Below, in pieces: positions 43,424 to 52,030 of a stretch of DNA of 64,000 nt. The DNA is taken from assembly GCA_964448675.1 (NCBI GenBank), contig CAYUZU010000003.1, forward strand, positions 186,001-250,000, in the 5' to 3' direction. The DNA comes from CAYUZU01 sp964448675 (GTDB taxonomy: Bacteria > Planctomycetota > Phycisphaerae > UBA1845 > Fen-1342). The stretch's first letter is position 1. Every line of letters begins with the position of its first letter. The notes below the pieces were generated by a model, which was not told the origin of the DNA, did no database searches, and was given only the letters and a program-made list of their open reading frames with translations. Made by a program: the position numbers and the translations under genes.

Positions 43424-45262
43424 CTAACCGAACCAGCCGCGTTTCTTCTTCCGGCTGTCGCCGTCGCCGGTCTCCCCCTCGATCCGCTTGAGCAGTTCGG
43501 CATCGGGCACCTTGCCGCCCGTGATTCGCCGCAGGACGCGCAGCTTCTGACGCTGGTCCTCGGTCAGGCTCGACTCGTCGATCGCCTCTTCGCCCGCCTC
43601 CTTCTTCTGGGCCGGTTTGGATGCCGGGCCCTCGGCGGCCGGCTCGGGCGCCGACGGCGCCTTGACCGCGGCTTCGTCCGGAGGCTCTGGCGCTGGCTCC
43701 GGTGTCGGCTCCTCTGCGGGCTCGACGGCCGCTTCCGCGGGGGCCGCCCCAGCTTCCGGCTCCTCTCCGGACACTTCCTCGTGTTCGGTCGCCTGCTCCA
43801 CCAGGCTGGCCGTCTCCGCCATCGCCTGCGCCGCTTCTTCCAGCGCGTGGCCCTGCTCCTCGAGCTCCGCCCGGCGCTGGTCGATCTGCTGCTGGAGCGC
43901 ATCCAGCTCGCCCTGCTGCTCCTCGAGCTTCGCGCGCAGCTCGTCCAGCGGCGCCTGACGCCCCGCGAGTTCCTGCTCCTGCTCCTGTAAGGCGGCGGCA
44001 CGGGCCTGCAATTCGGCCTCCCGCTGCTGCAGCTCCGCCTCGCTCTGGGCCAACGCCGCGCCGCGCTCATCCGTCGCGGCATCGCGGGCCGCCGCAGCCT
44101 CGGCGACCGCCTGCTCGTCGCCATCCAAAGCGGACTTCCGCTCTTCCAGGGCTTGCCCACGCTCCTCGAGTGCCTGGGCCTGCTCGTCGATCGACCGGCC
44201 CTGTTCCTCGAGCTGCGCCTTGCGTCGCTCGAGCTCCTCTTCGGCCTGCGCCAGCGCCGCCCGCTGCTGCTCGATCTCTGCGCCGCGTCCCTTCAGCGCC
44301 GCCTCCAACTCGCCGCGGTCGCCGTCCAGCGCGGCCCGCTCCTGCTCGATCAGGCGCTTCTGGCTGTCGAGCTCCTCCGCCTGCTTCGCCAGGGCCGCCT
44401 CGACCCCCTCGATCTCCGACCGCTTCTGCTCCACCGCCTGACGCCGCGCCTCGAGCTCGCTCTCCAGTTGGCGGACGGTGTCCTCGTCATCCGCGAGTGA
44501 CCGGCGCCGCTGGTCGCTGTCGGAACGCTGCGTGTCGCGCTCGGCTTCGGCCCGGGCGACCTTCTGCTGCTCCTTGGCAACCGCCTCGCGGCGCCGCTCG
44601 AGCTCGCGCGACCGCACCGCCAGGTTCGCCTCACGCTCGCGCAGCTCCTCGTCTTCGCGCGCGAGCGTTTCGCGGCGTTTCTCGAAACTCTGGGCGCGGG
44701 CCGCGAGCTCGGCCTCGCGATTGTCGAGTTCCTCTTCCTCGTGAGCTATCTTCTCGCGCCGCTGCTCGAACTCCTGCGCCCGCGAAGCCAGCGGCACTTC
44801 GCGCTCGTGCAGGCGCTCCTCGTCGCGGGCCAGTTCGTTCCGCTGCTGGTCGACCTCCTTGCGCAGCGCCTCCAGCGCAACCTGCCGCTCCTTGAGCTCC
44901 GCCTCGTATTCCTCCAGCGCCCCCGCCCGCTTCTCGAACTCCTCGTGACGCTTCTTGAGCTGCGCCCCGCGCTGATCCAGATCCGCCTGCAGTTGCTCGA
45001 GCTCACCCGCTTCCTGCTGCAGCGCCGCGGCCCGCTTGCGGATCTCCTCCTCGCGCTTGGCAACCTCCGCGTGCCGGCGGTTGAGGTCATCGGTCTCGGT
45101 CTGAATGAGCTGCTGGAGCTGGGCGAGTTCGGCGCAGAGCTCGCCGACCCGGCCGGAGAAGGCCAACAGCCGGGTCGAAACGTCCTGCGCGCCACCCTGG
45201 CCGGCACGTCCGCCGCCCTGACGCCGCGAGGACTGCAGTTCCGGGGAGGACTGGTCATCCAT
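43424..45262 (-). CDS. Long coiled-coil protein (612 aa)
   Basis: Residues 40-480 form an uninterrupted coiled coil with heptads such as KRHEEFEKRAGALEEYEAEL and ELQQREAELQARAAALQEQ, repeated many times. A Pro/Glu/Ala-rich linker (about 480-560) follows, then a short conserved-looking end: LTEDQRQKLRVLRRITGGKVPDAELLKRI and a basic tip KKKRGWFG. No enzyme domain exists. It may be a structural or scaffold protein; the C-terminal helix and WFG tip look like a docking site. It is divergent from the decarboxylase gene. Confidence 0.85.
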   Translation of the reverse strand: MDDQSSPELQSSRRQGGGRAGQGGAQDVSTRLLAFSGRVGELCAELAQLQQLIQTETDDLNRRHAEVAKREEEIRKRAAALQQEAGELEQLQADLDQRGAQLKKRHEEFEKRAGALEEYEAELKERQVALEALRKEVDQQRNELARDEERLHEREVPLASRAQEFEQRREKIAHEEEELDNREAELAARAQSFEKRRETLAREDEELREREANLAVRSRELERRREAVAKEQQKVARAEAERDTQRSDSDQRRRSLADDEDTVRQLESELEARRQAVEQKRSEIEGVEAALAKQAEELDSQKRLIEQERAALDGDRGELEAALKGRGAEIEQQRAALAQAEEELERRKAQLEEQGRSIDEQAQALEERGQALEERKSALDGDEQAVAEAAAARDAATDERGAALAQSEAELQQREAELQARAAALQEQEQELAGRQAPLDELRAKLEEQQGELDALQQQIDQRRAELEEQGHALEEAAQAMAETASLVEQATEHEEVSGEEPEAGAAPAEAAVEPAEEPTPEPAPEPPDEAAVKAPSAPEPAAEGPASKPAQKKEAGEEAIDESSLTEDQRQKLRVLRRITGGKVPDAELLKRIEGETGDGDSRKKKRGWFG

Positions 45263-45456
45263 GACGCGTCTACTTGCCCCTTCCTATCGGCAGCCCGCAG
45301 CCCGCGACCGTGACCAGCCGCTTACGACGCGCACGAGTCGAGACGCCTCACGGGCCCATGGTGGACTTGCGACCGGCCTGTGGCCATAATGAGTGATTCG
45401 TGCGGGTCCGCCGGATCCGCCTGCCGAGTAGGCCGTGTGAGAGCAGTGATACCGGC

Positions 45457-46962
45457 ATGAAAAGCGACGAATCGAGGCCCGTGGACCGCGCCGCGGACGA
45501 CGCGATCGCGGCCCACCACCCCGGCGACATCCCGCCCGACACCTTCCGTCAGGCCATGCACCGCGTGGCTGACCTCATGGCGGATTACCTGGAGCACGTC
45601 GGCGAATACCCGGTCATGCCCAAGATGCAGCCCGGCGACCTCCGCAAGCTGCTCCCGCCGACCCCCCCGGAAGACCCCGAGCCGATCGAGCGCATCCTGG
45701 CCGACTACCGCGAGCTGATCGAGCCGCGGACCACCCATTGGAACCACCCCGGCTTCATGGCTTACTTCGCCGTAACCGGTTCCGGCCCCGGCATCTTGGG
45801 CGAAGCCCTCGCCGGCGCCCTCAATGTCAACGCCATGCTGTGGCGGACCGGGCCCGCGCCCACCGAGCTCGAGGAACACGCCTGCAACTGGTATCGCCAG
45901 ATGCTCGGCCTGCCCGACACCTTCCGCGGCCACATCAACGACACCGCGTCCGTGGGCTCGCTGGTCTCTCTGGCCGCCGCCCGCGAGCGGGCCGAGGGTC
46001 TCGATATCCGCCGCCAGGGCATGGCCGGCCGCGCCGACCTGCCACCGCTGACGATCTACTGCAGCGACCAGGCCCACTCGTCGATCGACAAGGCCGCCAT
46101 CACGCTCGGCATCGGCCTCGACAATTTGCGCCGCATCGAGACGGACGAGGCTTTCCGCCTGCGAATCGACAAGCTCGAAGAGGCCATCGCCGCCGACAAG
46201 GCCGCCGGCCGCCGCCCGATTGCCCTGGTCGGAACCTTCGGCACGACGTCGACCACCTCGATGGACCCCGTCGCCGAGATGGCCACCATCGCCCGCCGCG
46301 AGAACATGTGGCTGCATGTCGACGGTGCCTATGCCCTCGCCGCCGCGATCTGCCCCGAATACCGGGCGCTCACCGCCGGCCTCGACCAGGCGGACTCGAT
46401 CGTCACCAACCCGCACAAGTGGCTCTTCGTCCCCGTCGATTGCTCGGTGCTGCTCGTCCGCGAGCCCGACCTGCTGCGCCGCGCCTTCTCGATCGTGCCG
46501 CACTACCTGACCACCTCCGAGACCAACGCGACCAACCTCATGGACTACGGCGTGCAGCTCGGGCGGCGCTTCCGCGCCCTGAAGCTGTGGATGGTCCTGC
46601 GGGCTTTCGGCGTCCGCGGCCTGCAGGAACGCATTCGCTATCACTGCGCCCTGGCCCGCCGCTTCGCCGACTGGATCGACGCACAGCCCGGCCTGGAGCG
46701 CGTCGCCCCCGTGCCCTACAGCACCGTTTGTTTCCGCGCCACGCCCGACCTGCCGCCCGAGAAGCAGGACGAGTTCAACGAGCGCCTGGTGCAGGAGATC
46801 AACGCCGTCGGTCCGGTGTTCCTGTCGCACACGAACCTGCGCGGCCGCTATGTCCTGCGGCTGACCGTGGGCAACCTGCGGACCACGGCGCAGCACGTCG
46901 AGCAGGCCCAGGAACTGATCTACCAGACCCACGAGCGCCTGCTGCACGAATTGGCCACCTGA
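45457..46962 (+). CDS. PLP-dependent decarboxylase (aromatic amino acid decarboxylase family)
   Basis: The 501-residue product fits group II decarboxylases: WNHPGFMAYFAVTGSGPGILGEALAGALN, LEEHACNWYRQMLGLPD, VYCSDQAHSS-type IYCSDQAHSSIDKAA, GTFGTTSTTSMDPV, LHVDGAYALAA and the PLP lysine K321 in VTNPHKWLF. It would decarboxylate Tyr, Trp, Phe or DOPA; the substrate is not clear. The ATG at 45457 lacks a strong ribosome-binding site; the frame opens upstream to 45400. The phosphorylase gene follows 22 bp later, so the two form an operon. Confidence 0.9.
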   Translation: MKSDESRPVDRAADDAIAAHHPGDIPPDTFRQAMHRVADLMADYLEHVGEYPVMPKMQPGDLRKLLPPTPPEDPEPIERILADYRELIEPRTTHWNHPGFMAYFAVTGSGPGILGEALAGALNVNAMLWRTGPAPTELEEHACNWYRQMLGLPDTFRGHINDTASVGSLVSLAAARERAEGLDIRRQGMAGRADLPPLTIYCSDQAHSSIDKAAITLGIGLDNLRRIETDEAFRLRIDKLEEAIAADKAAGRRPIALVGTFGTTSTTSMDPVAEMATIARRENMWLHVDGAYALAAAICPEYRALTAGLDQADSIVTNPHKWLFVPVDCSVLLVREPDLLRRAFSIVPHYLTTSETNATNLMDYGVQLGRRFRALKLWMVLRAFGVRGLQERIRYHCALARRFADWIDAQPGLERVAPVPYSTVCFRATPDLPPEKQDEFNERLVQEINAVGPVFLSHTNLRGRYVLRLTVGNLRTTAQHVEQAQELIYQTHERLLHELAT

Positions 46963-46984
46963 CACGACGGAGGAGCGCGGCCGC

Positions 46985-49282
46985 ATGACCACGCCCGACA
47001 CCTGGTCGCTCGTCGAACGCGACTTCGACGTGCGCAACAACCGCCACTACGAGGGCCTCTTCGCCATCGGCAGCGGCCCGTTGCAGCAGCGTGCATCACT
47101 CGAGGAAGGCCTGCGCGACGACCCCCAGGACCTCGAATTCCTCCGCTTGATGGGCAACGTCACCGTCGAGACGTTCCCCGACTTCAAGAGTCGCGTCGGC
47201 ACCTACCTCCCCGGCGTCAGCGGCCCGCACCCCACCTGCCTCGACCAGATGATCAACCTGCCCGCGATTCACGGGCTGGTCATCTACGCCACCGGCGAAC
47301 GCCTCGACATGGAGCACGGGCGCATCAGCGACTACGAGCGGCGGCTCGACCTGCGCACGGGCCGCCTATCACGCCGCTTCACATGGCAGACACTGGCGGG
47401 GGCCACACTGCGCGTCACCTTCGAGCGCTTCATCAGCGCCCGCCGGCGACACGTCATGGTGCTGCGCTGCACGGTCGAGCACGTCGACGGCCCCCCCGCC
47501 GAGCTGCGCTTCATCGGCGCGCTCGATGCCGAGGTCCGCACCAACGGCTTTGACCACTTCGAATCGGTCGCGATCACCGGCGAGCACGAACCGATCACCT
47601 TGTCGGTGCAGACCAACGCGGGCATCGAAGTGGCCGCGGCCGCCCTCGTCACGTGCGATCGCAACATCGCCTGGAAGATTGACGAGGAGCCCCGCTGGGT
47701 CGCGCTGTCCGGCGCCTGTACCCTCGACCCCGGGCAGAGCGTCCGCGTCAGCAAATTCGCCGCGATGACGTCGTCCCACCACGTCAGCGGCTCGCCTCTC
47801 GACGCGGCCCGACAGATGGCCTGGCAGGCCGCTGCCAGCACGTTCGACCGCCTGGCCGGGGAATCCGACGCCGTCTGGCAGGAGCGCTGGGAACGCACCG
47901 ACGTCGAGATCGAAGGCGACCCGGAGAGCCAGCGCGCCCTGCGCACCTCGCTGTATCACATGCTGCGCGCCATCGTCGAGGACGATCCGCGCTGCGCGAT
48001 CGACGCCAAGGGCGCCGCCGGCGAAGCCTACTGCGGGCGTTACTTCTGGGACACCGAGTTGTTCATGCTGCCGCTGTTTCTCTACACGCGCCCCGACGTC
48101 GGCAAGACGCTCGCCCGCTTCCGTATCGCCTCGCTCGAGGGTGCCCGCCGCAATGCCCGGCGCTACGGCTATCCCGGGGCCCGCTATGCCTGGGAAAGTG
48201 CCCCCAGTGGCGACGACAACTGCCCCAACTGGCAATACGCCGACCACGAGGTGCACGTCACCGCCGACGCGGCCTACGGCCTGTGGCACGCGCACCTGAC
48301 CAACCCCAATGACCTCCGCCTGTTGCAGGACACCGTCGAGGTGCTGACCGAGACCGCCCGCTACTGGTGCGAGCGCGTCGTCTACAATCCGCGGCTCGAA
48401 ACCTACGAGCTGCTCATGGTCATGGGGCCCGACGAGTACACGCCCTTCAGCCGCAACAACGCCTACACGAATCGCCTGGTCGCCTTCGCGCTCTCGCTCG
48501 CCTCGTTCGCCTGGCAGAAGCTGCACCGCCTCGATCCCGACGCCGCCACGCGCCTGCAACAGCAGCTCGAGCTGCTTGACGGCGAACTCGCCCGCTTCGA
48601 CGGCGTCGCCCAGAACCTGCGCATGCCCTACGACGACGAGCGCCGCCTGGTGCTCCAATCCGACGACTTCTTCACCTACGAGCCGTTCGACTTCGATAAG
48701 CACTGGCCCGACCGCCGGCGCCGGCTCGGCGCCACCGTCAGCCAGGAGCGGCTCTATCGCAGCCAGGTCCTCAAGCAGGGCGACGTGATTCAGCTCATGG
48801 CGCTCTTCCCGCAGGAATTCGATCGCGAGCAGATGGCCATCGCCTATGACACCTACGAGCCGCTGACCTCACACGACTCGAGCCTCAGCCAATCGATGCA
48901 TGCCATCGTCGCCAACTGGATCGGCCGCCACGACGAAGCCGTCCGCATGTGGCAGGCCTCCGCCAGCCTCGACCTCCGCGTCGGCGAAGCCGCCGAGGGC
49001 ATCCACGCCGCCTGCGCCGGGGCCAATTGGCAGGTCGTCGTGATGGGCTTCGCGGGTTTCCGAACGCGGATGCAGTCGGAAATCCTGCACCTCGACCCGC
49101 ACCTGCCGCCCCAGTGGCGCAGCCTGCACTTTCCGCTGGTCTGGGAGGGCCAGCCGCTGCGGGTGAGCATCACCGGCACCGAAGTGAGCATTGAACTCCG
49201 GGGCGGCAAGCCGCTGACCGCGCTGATCGCCGGCCAGCCTTGCACGATCGCGCCGGCGACGACAAGCACATTCCCCCGGTAG
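46985..49282 (+). CDS. Glycoside hydrolase family 65 phosphorylase-like protein
   Basis: GH65 enzymes phosphorolyse alpha-glucosides such as maltose, trehalose or kojibiose. The 765-residue protein has the N-terminal beta-sandwich (RNNRHYEGLFAIGSG, LRFTW-type FTWQTLAGATLRVTFERF) and the catalytic (alpha/alpha)6 barrel with CGRYFWDTELFMLP, YPGARYAWESAPSGDD and VMGPDEYTPFSRNNAYTN; E484 matches the general acid E487 of Lactobacillus maltose phosphorylase. The C-terminal beta-domain is PLVWEGQPLRVSITGTEV. The substrate cannot be told from the sequence. It follows the decarboxylase. Confidence 0.9.
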   Translation: MTTPDTWSLVERDFDVRNNRHYEGLFAIGSGPLQQRASLEEGLRDDPQDLEFLRLMGNVTVETFPDFKSRVGTYLPGVSGPHPTCLDQMINLPAIHGLVIYATGERLDMEHGRISDYERRLDLRTGRLSRRFTWQTLAGATLRVTFERFISARRRHVMVLRCTVEHVDGPPAELRFIGALDAEVRTNGFDHFESVAITGEHEPITLSVQTNAGIEVAAAALVTCDRNIAWKIDEEPRWVALSGACTLDPGQSVRVSKFAAMTSSHHVSGSPLDAARQMAWQAAASTFDRLAGESDAVWQERWERTDVEIEGDPESQRALRTSLYHMLRAIVEDDPRCAIDAKGAAGEAYCGRYFWDTELFMLPLFLYTRPDVGKTLARFRIASLEGARRNARRYGYPGARYAWESAPSGDDNCPNWQYADHEVHVTADAAYGLWHAHLTNPNDLRLLQDTVEVLTETARYWCERVVYNPRLETYELLMVMGPDEYTPFSRNNAYTNRLVAFALSLASFAWQKLHRLDPDAATRLQQQLELLDGELARFDGVAQNLRMPYDDERRLVLQSDDFFTYEPFDFDKHWPDRRRRLGATVSQERLYRSQVLKQGDVIQLMALFPQEFDREQMAIAYDTYEPLTSHDSSLSQSMHAIVANWIGRHDEAVRMWQASASLDLRVGEAAEGIHAACAGANWQVVVMGFAGFRTRMQSEILHLDPHLPPQWRSLHFPLVWEGQPLRVSITGTEVSIELRGGKPLTALIAGQPCTIAPATTSTFPR

Positions 49283-49285
49283 AAC

Positions 49286-49301
49286 AAGCCGGCCGGCTTT
49301 T
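49286..49301 (+). terminator. Short terminator-like palindrome after the GH65 gene
   Basis: AAGCC-GGCC-GGCTT (49286-49299) is a perfect palindrome able to form a 5-bp hairpin with a four-base loop, followed by TT in CTTTTAT. It lies 4 bp past the GH65 stop. Confidence 0.5.
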
Positions 49302-49343
49302 ATCGGGCCCTATCCATTCCAGCAAAATCCGCAGGATTCACGG

Positions 49344-49371
49344 TTGCAAATAGTACCATTTTTGTCATACT
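49344..49371 (+). promoter_or_regulatory. Possible promoter upstream of nitroreductase leader
   Basis: TTGCAA (49344-49349) and CATACT (49366-49371) with a 16-bp spacer lie in a locally AT-rich island. A transcript starting near 49378 would run into the hairpins at 49432-49490 and the terminator at 49503-49539. Confidence 0.4.
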
Positions 49372-49431
49372 TGCGCTGTTCGGGCGACGTCCAACGGAAA
49401 CCAACGCGTCTCGAGCTTCCCTGAGGTGCCA

Positions 49432-49490
49432 GGAGTTGCATCGTCACGATGCCGGCCCCTCCAGCCGGCGGCGATCTGACACACAACTCC
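49432..49490 (+). ncRNA. Candidate structured leader or small RNA (novel, unassigned)
   Basis: GGAGTTG (49432-49438) pairs with CAACTCC (49484-49490) to close a multi-branch structure. Inside are hairpin 1 (CATCG 49439-49443 with CGATG 49447-49451, loop TCA) and hairpin 2 (CCGGC 49452-49456 with GCCGG 49464-49468, loop CCCTCCA). The loop of hairpin 2 is complementary to the CTGGAGG ribosome-binding region of the nitroreductase gene (49594-49600). No known riboswitch consensus is recognised. It could be a small RNA or leader; expression is not proven. Confidence 0.4.
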
Positions 49491-49502
49491 GCGAGGGTGA
49501 CA

Positions 49503-49539
49503 GACTGCTCGGCTTGCGGGCCGGGCAGTCTTCTTTTTC
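49503..49539 (+). terminator. Intrinsic terminator upstream of nitroreductase gene
   Basis: GACTGC (49503-49508) pairs with GCAGTC (49525-49530), with CGGC/GCCG inside, followed by TTCTTTTT (49531-49538). It ends about 70 bp before the nitroreductase ATG, so it either ends a small RNA or acts as an attenuator. Confidence 0.7.
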
Positions 49540-49607
49540 GCGCCCAGCCGCCATAATGCGTGAGAGTATGGCCCGAGCCCCGACTCGCACCACCTGGAGG
49601 ACCCATC

Positions 49608-50099
49608 ATGGACGCTTACCAGACCGTGCTGCAACGCCGCAGCGTCCGCAAATACAAGCCCGACCCTGTCCCGCGCGGCTTGCTGGAAAAGGTCATCGAC
49701 GCCGCCCGGCTGGCGCCGACGGCCCGCAACGAGCAGCCGTGTGCATTCGTCGTGCTGACCGACCGCGACAAGCTGCAACAAGTCGGCAACCTCACCGATC
49801 ACGGCAAGTTCATCGCCGACACACCGGCCTGCATCGTGGTGCTCAGCGCCGACACCAAGTACTACCTCGAAGACGGCAGTGCCGCGACGACGCAGCTCAT
49901 GATCGCCGCCAAAACCCTCGGCCTCGACACCTGCTGGGTTGCCGGCGACAAGAAGCCGTACGCGCCGGCGATCGTGGCGGCCTGTGGTGCCCCGGCCGAC
50001 TACCGGCTCGTGGCCCTGGTCGCGATCGGCTACGGTGCGGACATTCCCGACCCGCCGAAACGCCCGCTGGCCGAAGTGGTGCACTGGGAAACGTTCTGA
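49608..50099 (+). CDS. Nitroreductase family protein
   Basis: The 163-residue flavoprotein has the compact nitroreductase fold: VLQRRSVRKYKPDPVPRGLLEKVIDAARLAPTARNEQPCAFVVL, with RRSVR for FMN phosphate and a C-terminal GYGADIPDPPKRPLAEVV. It is near the short end for the family (about 160-220). The ATG at 49608 has GGAGG 7 nt upstream. A terminator-like hairpin precedes the gene. The reaction in vivo is unknown; such enzymes reduce nitro compounds or quinones with NAD(P)H. Confidence 0.88.
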   Translation: MDAYQTVLQRRSVRKYKPDPVPRGLLEKVIDAARLAPTARNEQPCAFVVLTDRDKLQQVGNLTDHGKFIADTPACIVVLSADTKYYLEDGSAATTQLMIAAKTLGLDTCWVAGDKKPYAPAIVAACGAPADYRLVALVAIGYGADIPDPPKRPLAEVVHWETF

Positions 50100-50399
50100 C
50101 GCGGCGAGAATCGCGCCCCTCCCCTCGCCGAACCAATGGCACGGCATCGCCGATCCAATGGTAGGGCATCGCTCTGCTTTGCCCTGGGAGCGTCCGACGA
50201 CTCGCCGGTACGCCACCCCGCCCACCATCATCGATCATTGATAAGTGATCACGCCGCGCCGGCGCCCGCGTCAACGTCGTCGCCGCCGGAGGTGACCATA
50301 AACGTGGCCCAGACGACGGGACAGTCGGCGGCGGGCCCGCGTGCGGCACTTGTACACCGCCACCGGTCGGATATCAGGCTTGAACAATCTCATGCGCGA
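50100..50399. other. Intergenic region with hairpin and short imperfect repeat
   Basis: Directly after the nitroreductase stop, CGGCGAG (50102-50108) pairs with CTCGCCG (50124-50130). An imperfect direct repeat of about 22 bp (aaccaatgg..ggcatcgc at about 50131 and 50153) follows. No gene is visible; the lipoprotein gene ends at 50400 on the other strand. Confidence 0.45.
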
Positions 50400-51404
50400 C
50401 TACTCGATCGTCACTTGCGGCAGCGGGAAGATCGGCGACCAGGCCGCCCCTTCACTGCACGCGTCACTGCCGGCCGGCTCACCGGCGCAAGGCCCGAACA
50501 CGCCGTCCCCGTCGACATCCTCGTAAAACCATGTATCGGCCACGTTGAATACAACCGACAGCGTCTTGGCCCCGCCGGTGAGATCGAGGTCGATCTCCTC
50601 GCGCATGATGAAAACATCGGCGGTCGGCCCCTGCATGAAGTCGGTCGCGTCCCACAGGTCGGTGCCGCCGTAGAGCCCGCGGCGATGACCGGTCTCGGAG
50701 TCCATGCCGCCCGCCCCCATGATGGTGCCACGGTCCGCCAGGGCCGCCGCCGCAGTCCACGCGTCACCGGACGGGGCAAAGCCGAGCTCGTTCCCATCGT
50801 CGTCGACGAGCGTGATGTCACCCTGGTGGTGGCCACCATTGCCTTCCTGCGGGAAGTCGTCGTCGCTCAGGTATATCCGCACGCACTGGCTGTTCCCCGT
50901 GGCGTTCAACGGCATGACGAGCTCGTAGTAGTACAGCTCGGCGACCAGTTGCGTGTAGCGCTTGGCCGCCAGTGTCGCCGTCGGCAGCGTCACTGCCCCG
51001 GACAGGTCCACCACGTCCGACGCCGCCAGCGTGCCCTTGTCGGCGACAATGTCGACCGAGCTCCCATCGGCAGCGATCAGGCTCAGCCGCTTGACCGCAA
51101 CACTGAACTTGCTGGGCGTAATGTAACGGATGAAGGCGCCGTCGCCGTCGCAATCGGCGGTGCTGGGGAAGCCGGCCTCGTCGTTGCCGGGGGTGTCGTC
51201 GGGGCAGGAATCGACGCGCAATCCTTGCGCGGCAAGGCCGGCGTCAAGGGCCGACGCGCCGTAGTCGGCGTGCAGCTTCACCGTCAGTTCGGCGGTGGAC
51301 GCACCGGTCGGATCGCCGGTGCCGGGGGTCTCGACACAACCGAAAAACGCTCCGACAGTGGCAGCGGCCAGCAGCGGCACAACCAGGCGGGAAAACGAGT
51401 TCAT
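50400..51404 (-). CDS. Lipoprotein of unknown function
   Basis: The 334-residue protein starts MNSFSRLVVPLLAAATVGAFFGCVETP, a lipobox at GC. The ATG has AAGGAG 9 nt upstream. The mature part is beta-rich and Asp/Gly/Thr-rich, with DCDGDGAFIRYITPSKFSVAVKRLSL and DVDGDGVFGPC, which are calcium-binding-like repeats (DxDxDG). Two pairs of cysteines (SCPDDT, DCDGDG, GPCAGE, DACSEG) may form disulfides. I recognise no family. It is likely a surface lipoprotein. Confidence 0.75.
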   Translation of the reverse strand: MNSFSRLVVPLLAAATVGAFFGCVETPGTGDPTGASTAELTVKLHADYGASALDAGLAAQGLRVDSCPDDTPGNDEAGFPSTADCDGDGAFIRYITPSKFSVAVKRLSLIAADGSSVDIVADKGTLAASDVVDLSGAVTLPTATLAAKRYTQLVAELYYYELVMPLNATGNSQCVRIYLSDDDFPQEGNGGHHQGDITLVDDDGNELGFAPSGDAWTAAAALADRGTIMGAGGMDSETGHRRGLYGGTDLWDATDFMQGPTADVFIMREEIDLDLTGGAKTLSVVFNVADTWFYEDVDGDGVFGPCAGEPAGSDACSEGAAWSPIFPLPQVTIE

Positions 51405-51550
51405 GTTGCATGGCTCCTTAAGGACCCGTCAGCCACGGACGGCACGCCCTGGTGCGGCGCGCGGCTGGCGCACTTCTCGCGAACTGCTATCGGACGCTGT
51501 GGGGATGAGGCTTGATGGAGGAGGCGGACGTGGTGCGGCGTGACCCGGCT

Positions 51551-51768
51551 GGCCGGCGCCGTCTCTGCGGCGCGAGGCCGCTCAGCGCACAGCGCCGCGC
51601 GCCGGAGCGGCGCGCGGAGAGACCCGCTTCCGGGTCCGCTCTCTCGCACGCGGAAGCGGGTCAGCTATATGAACATCCGGTGCAACGCGCACCGGCGTGG
51701 CGCAAGGAGGGCGAGCACTCCCTCTTTTGGTAGTCGGCTTTTTGGTTTTAACCTGGGCGCTCGCCCTC
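51551..51768. other. Cluster of five strong tandem hairpins (candidate structured RNA or DNA element)
   Basis: Within 218 bp are: H0 GGCC-GCGCCG/CGGCGC-GGCC (51551-51579); H1 CCGCGCGCC (51595-51603) with GGCGCGCGG (51609-51617); H2 GACCCGCTTCCG (51621-51632) with CGGAAGCGGGTC (51651-51662), which competes with GACCC/GGGTC (51621-51636); H3 CCGGTGC (51677-51683) with GCACCGG (51689-51695); H4 GAGGGCGAGC (51707-51716) with GCTCGCCCTC (51759-51768). All arms listed pair perfectly apart from a G/GA bulge in H0. A 16-bp palindrome follows at 51798-51813. No known ncRNA family is recognised; no open frame explains it. Confidence 0.5.
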
Positions 51769-52030
51769 AACGATCATGACGGATCTGCTGTCGGTCCTGC
51801 GGTGCGCACCGCACTTGCCAAGCACAATCCGTGACTTCCCGGCAAACGCTGAACTGCAATGACATGCGGCCGTCGATTCGGCCTCGGATCCAGTATCCCG
51901 TGTGGACCCAACAATAATGGTCCGGCCACCATCTAATATGACTCACGAATCGGCGCGAGTCAAAAAGAAACGCAAGATGTCTGCGCCATGCGCCGCGCGC
52001 CACGTGCGAACTGCGGCGACCGCCCTGTTC
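51769..52030. other. Intergenic tail with palindromes, no gene
   Basis: It contains TGCGGTGCGCACCGCA (51798-51813, perfect palindrome), GGCCG/CGGCC, GGACC/GGTCC and TGACTC/GAGTCA (51939-51962) hairpins. It may end transcripts of the radical SAM gene, but there is no clear T-run on the minus strand. Confidence 0.4.
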
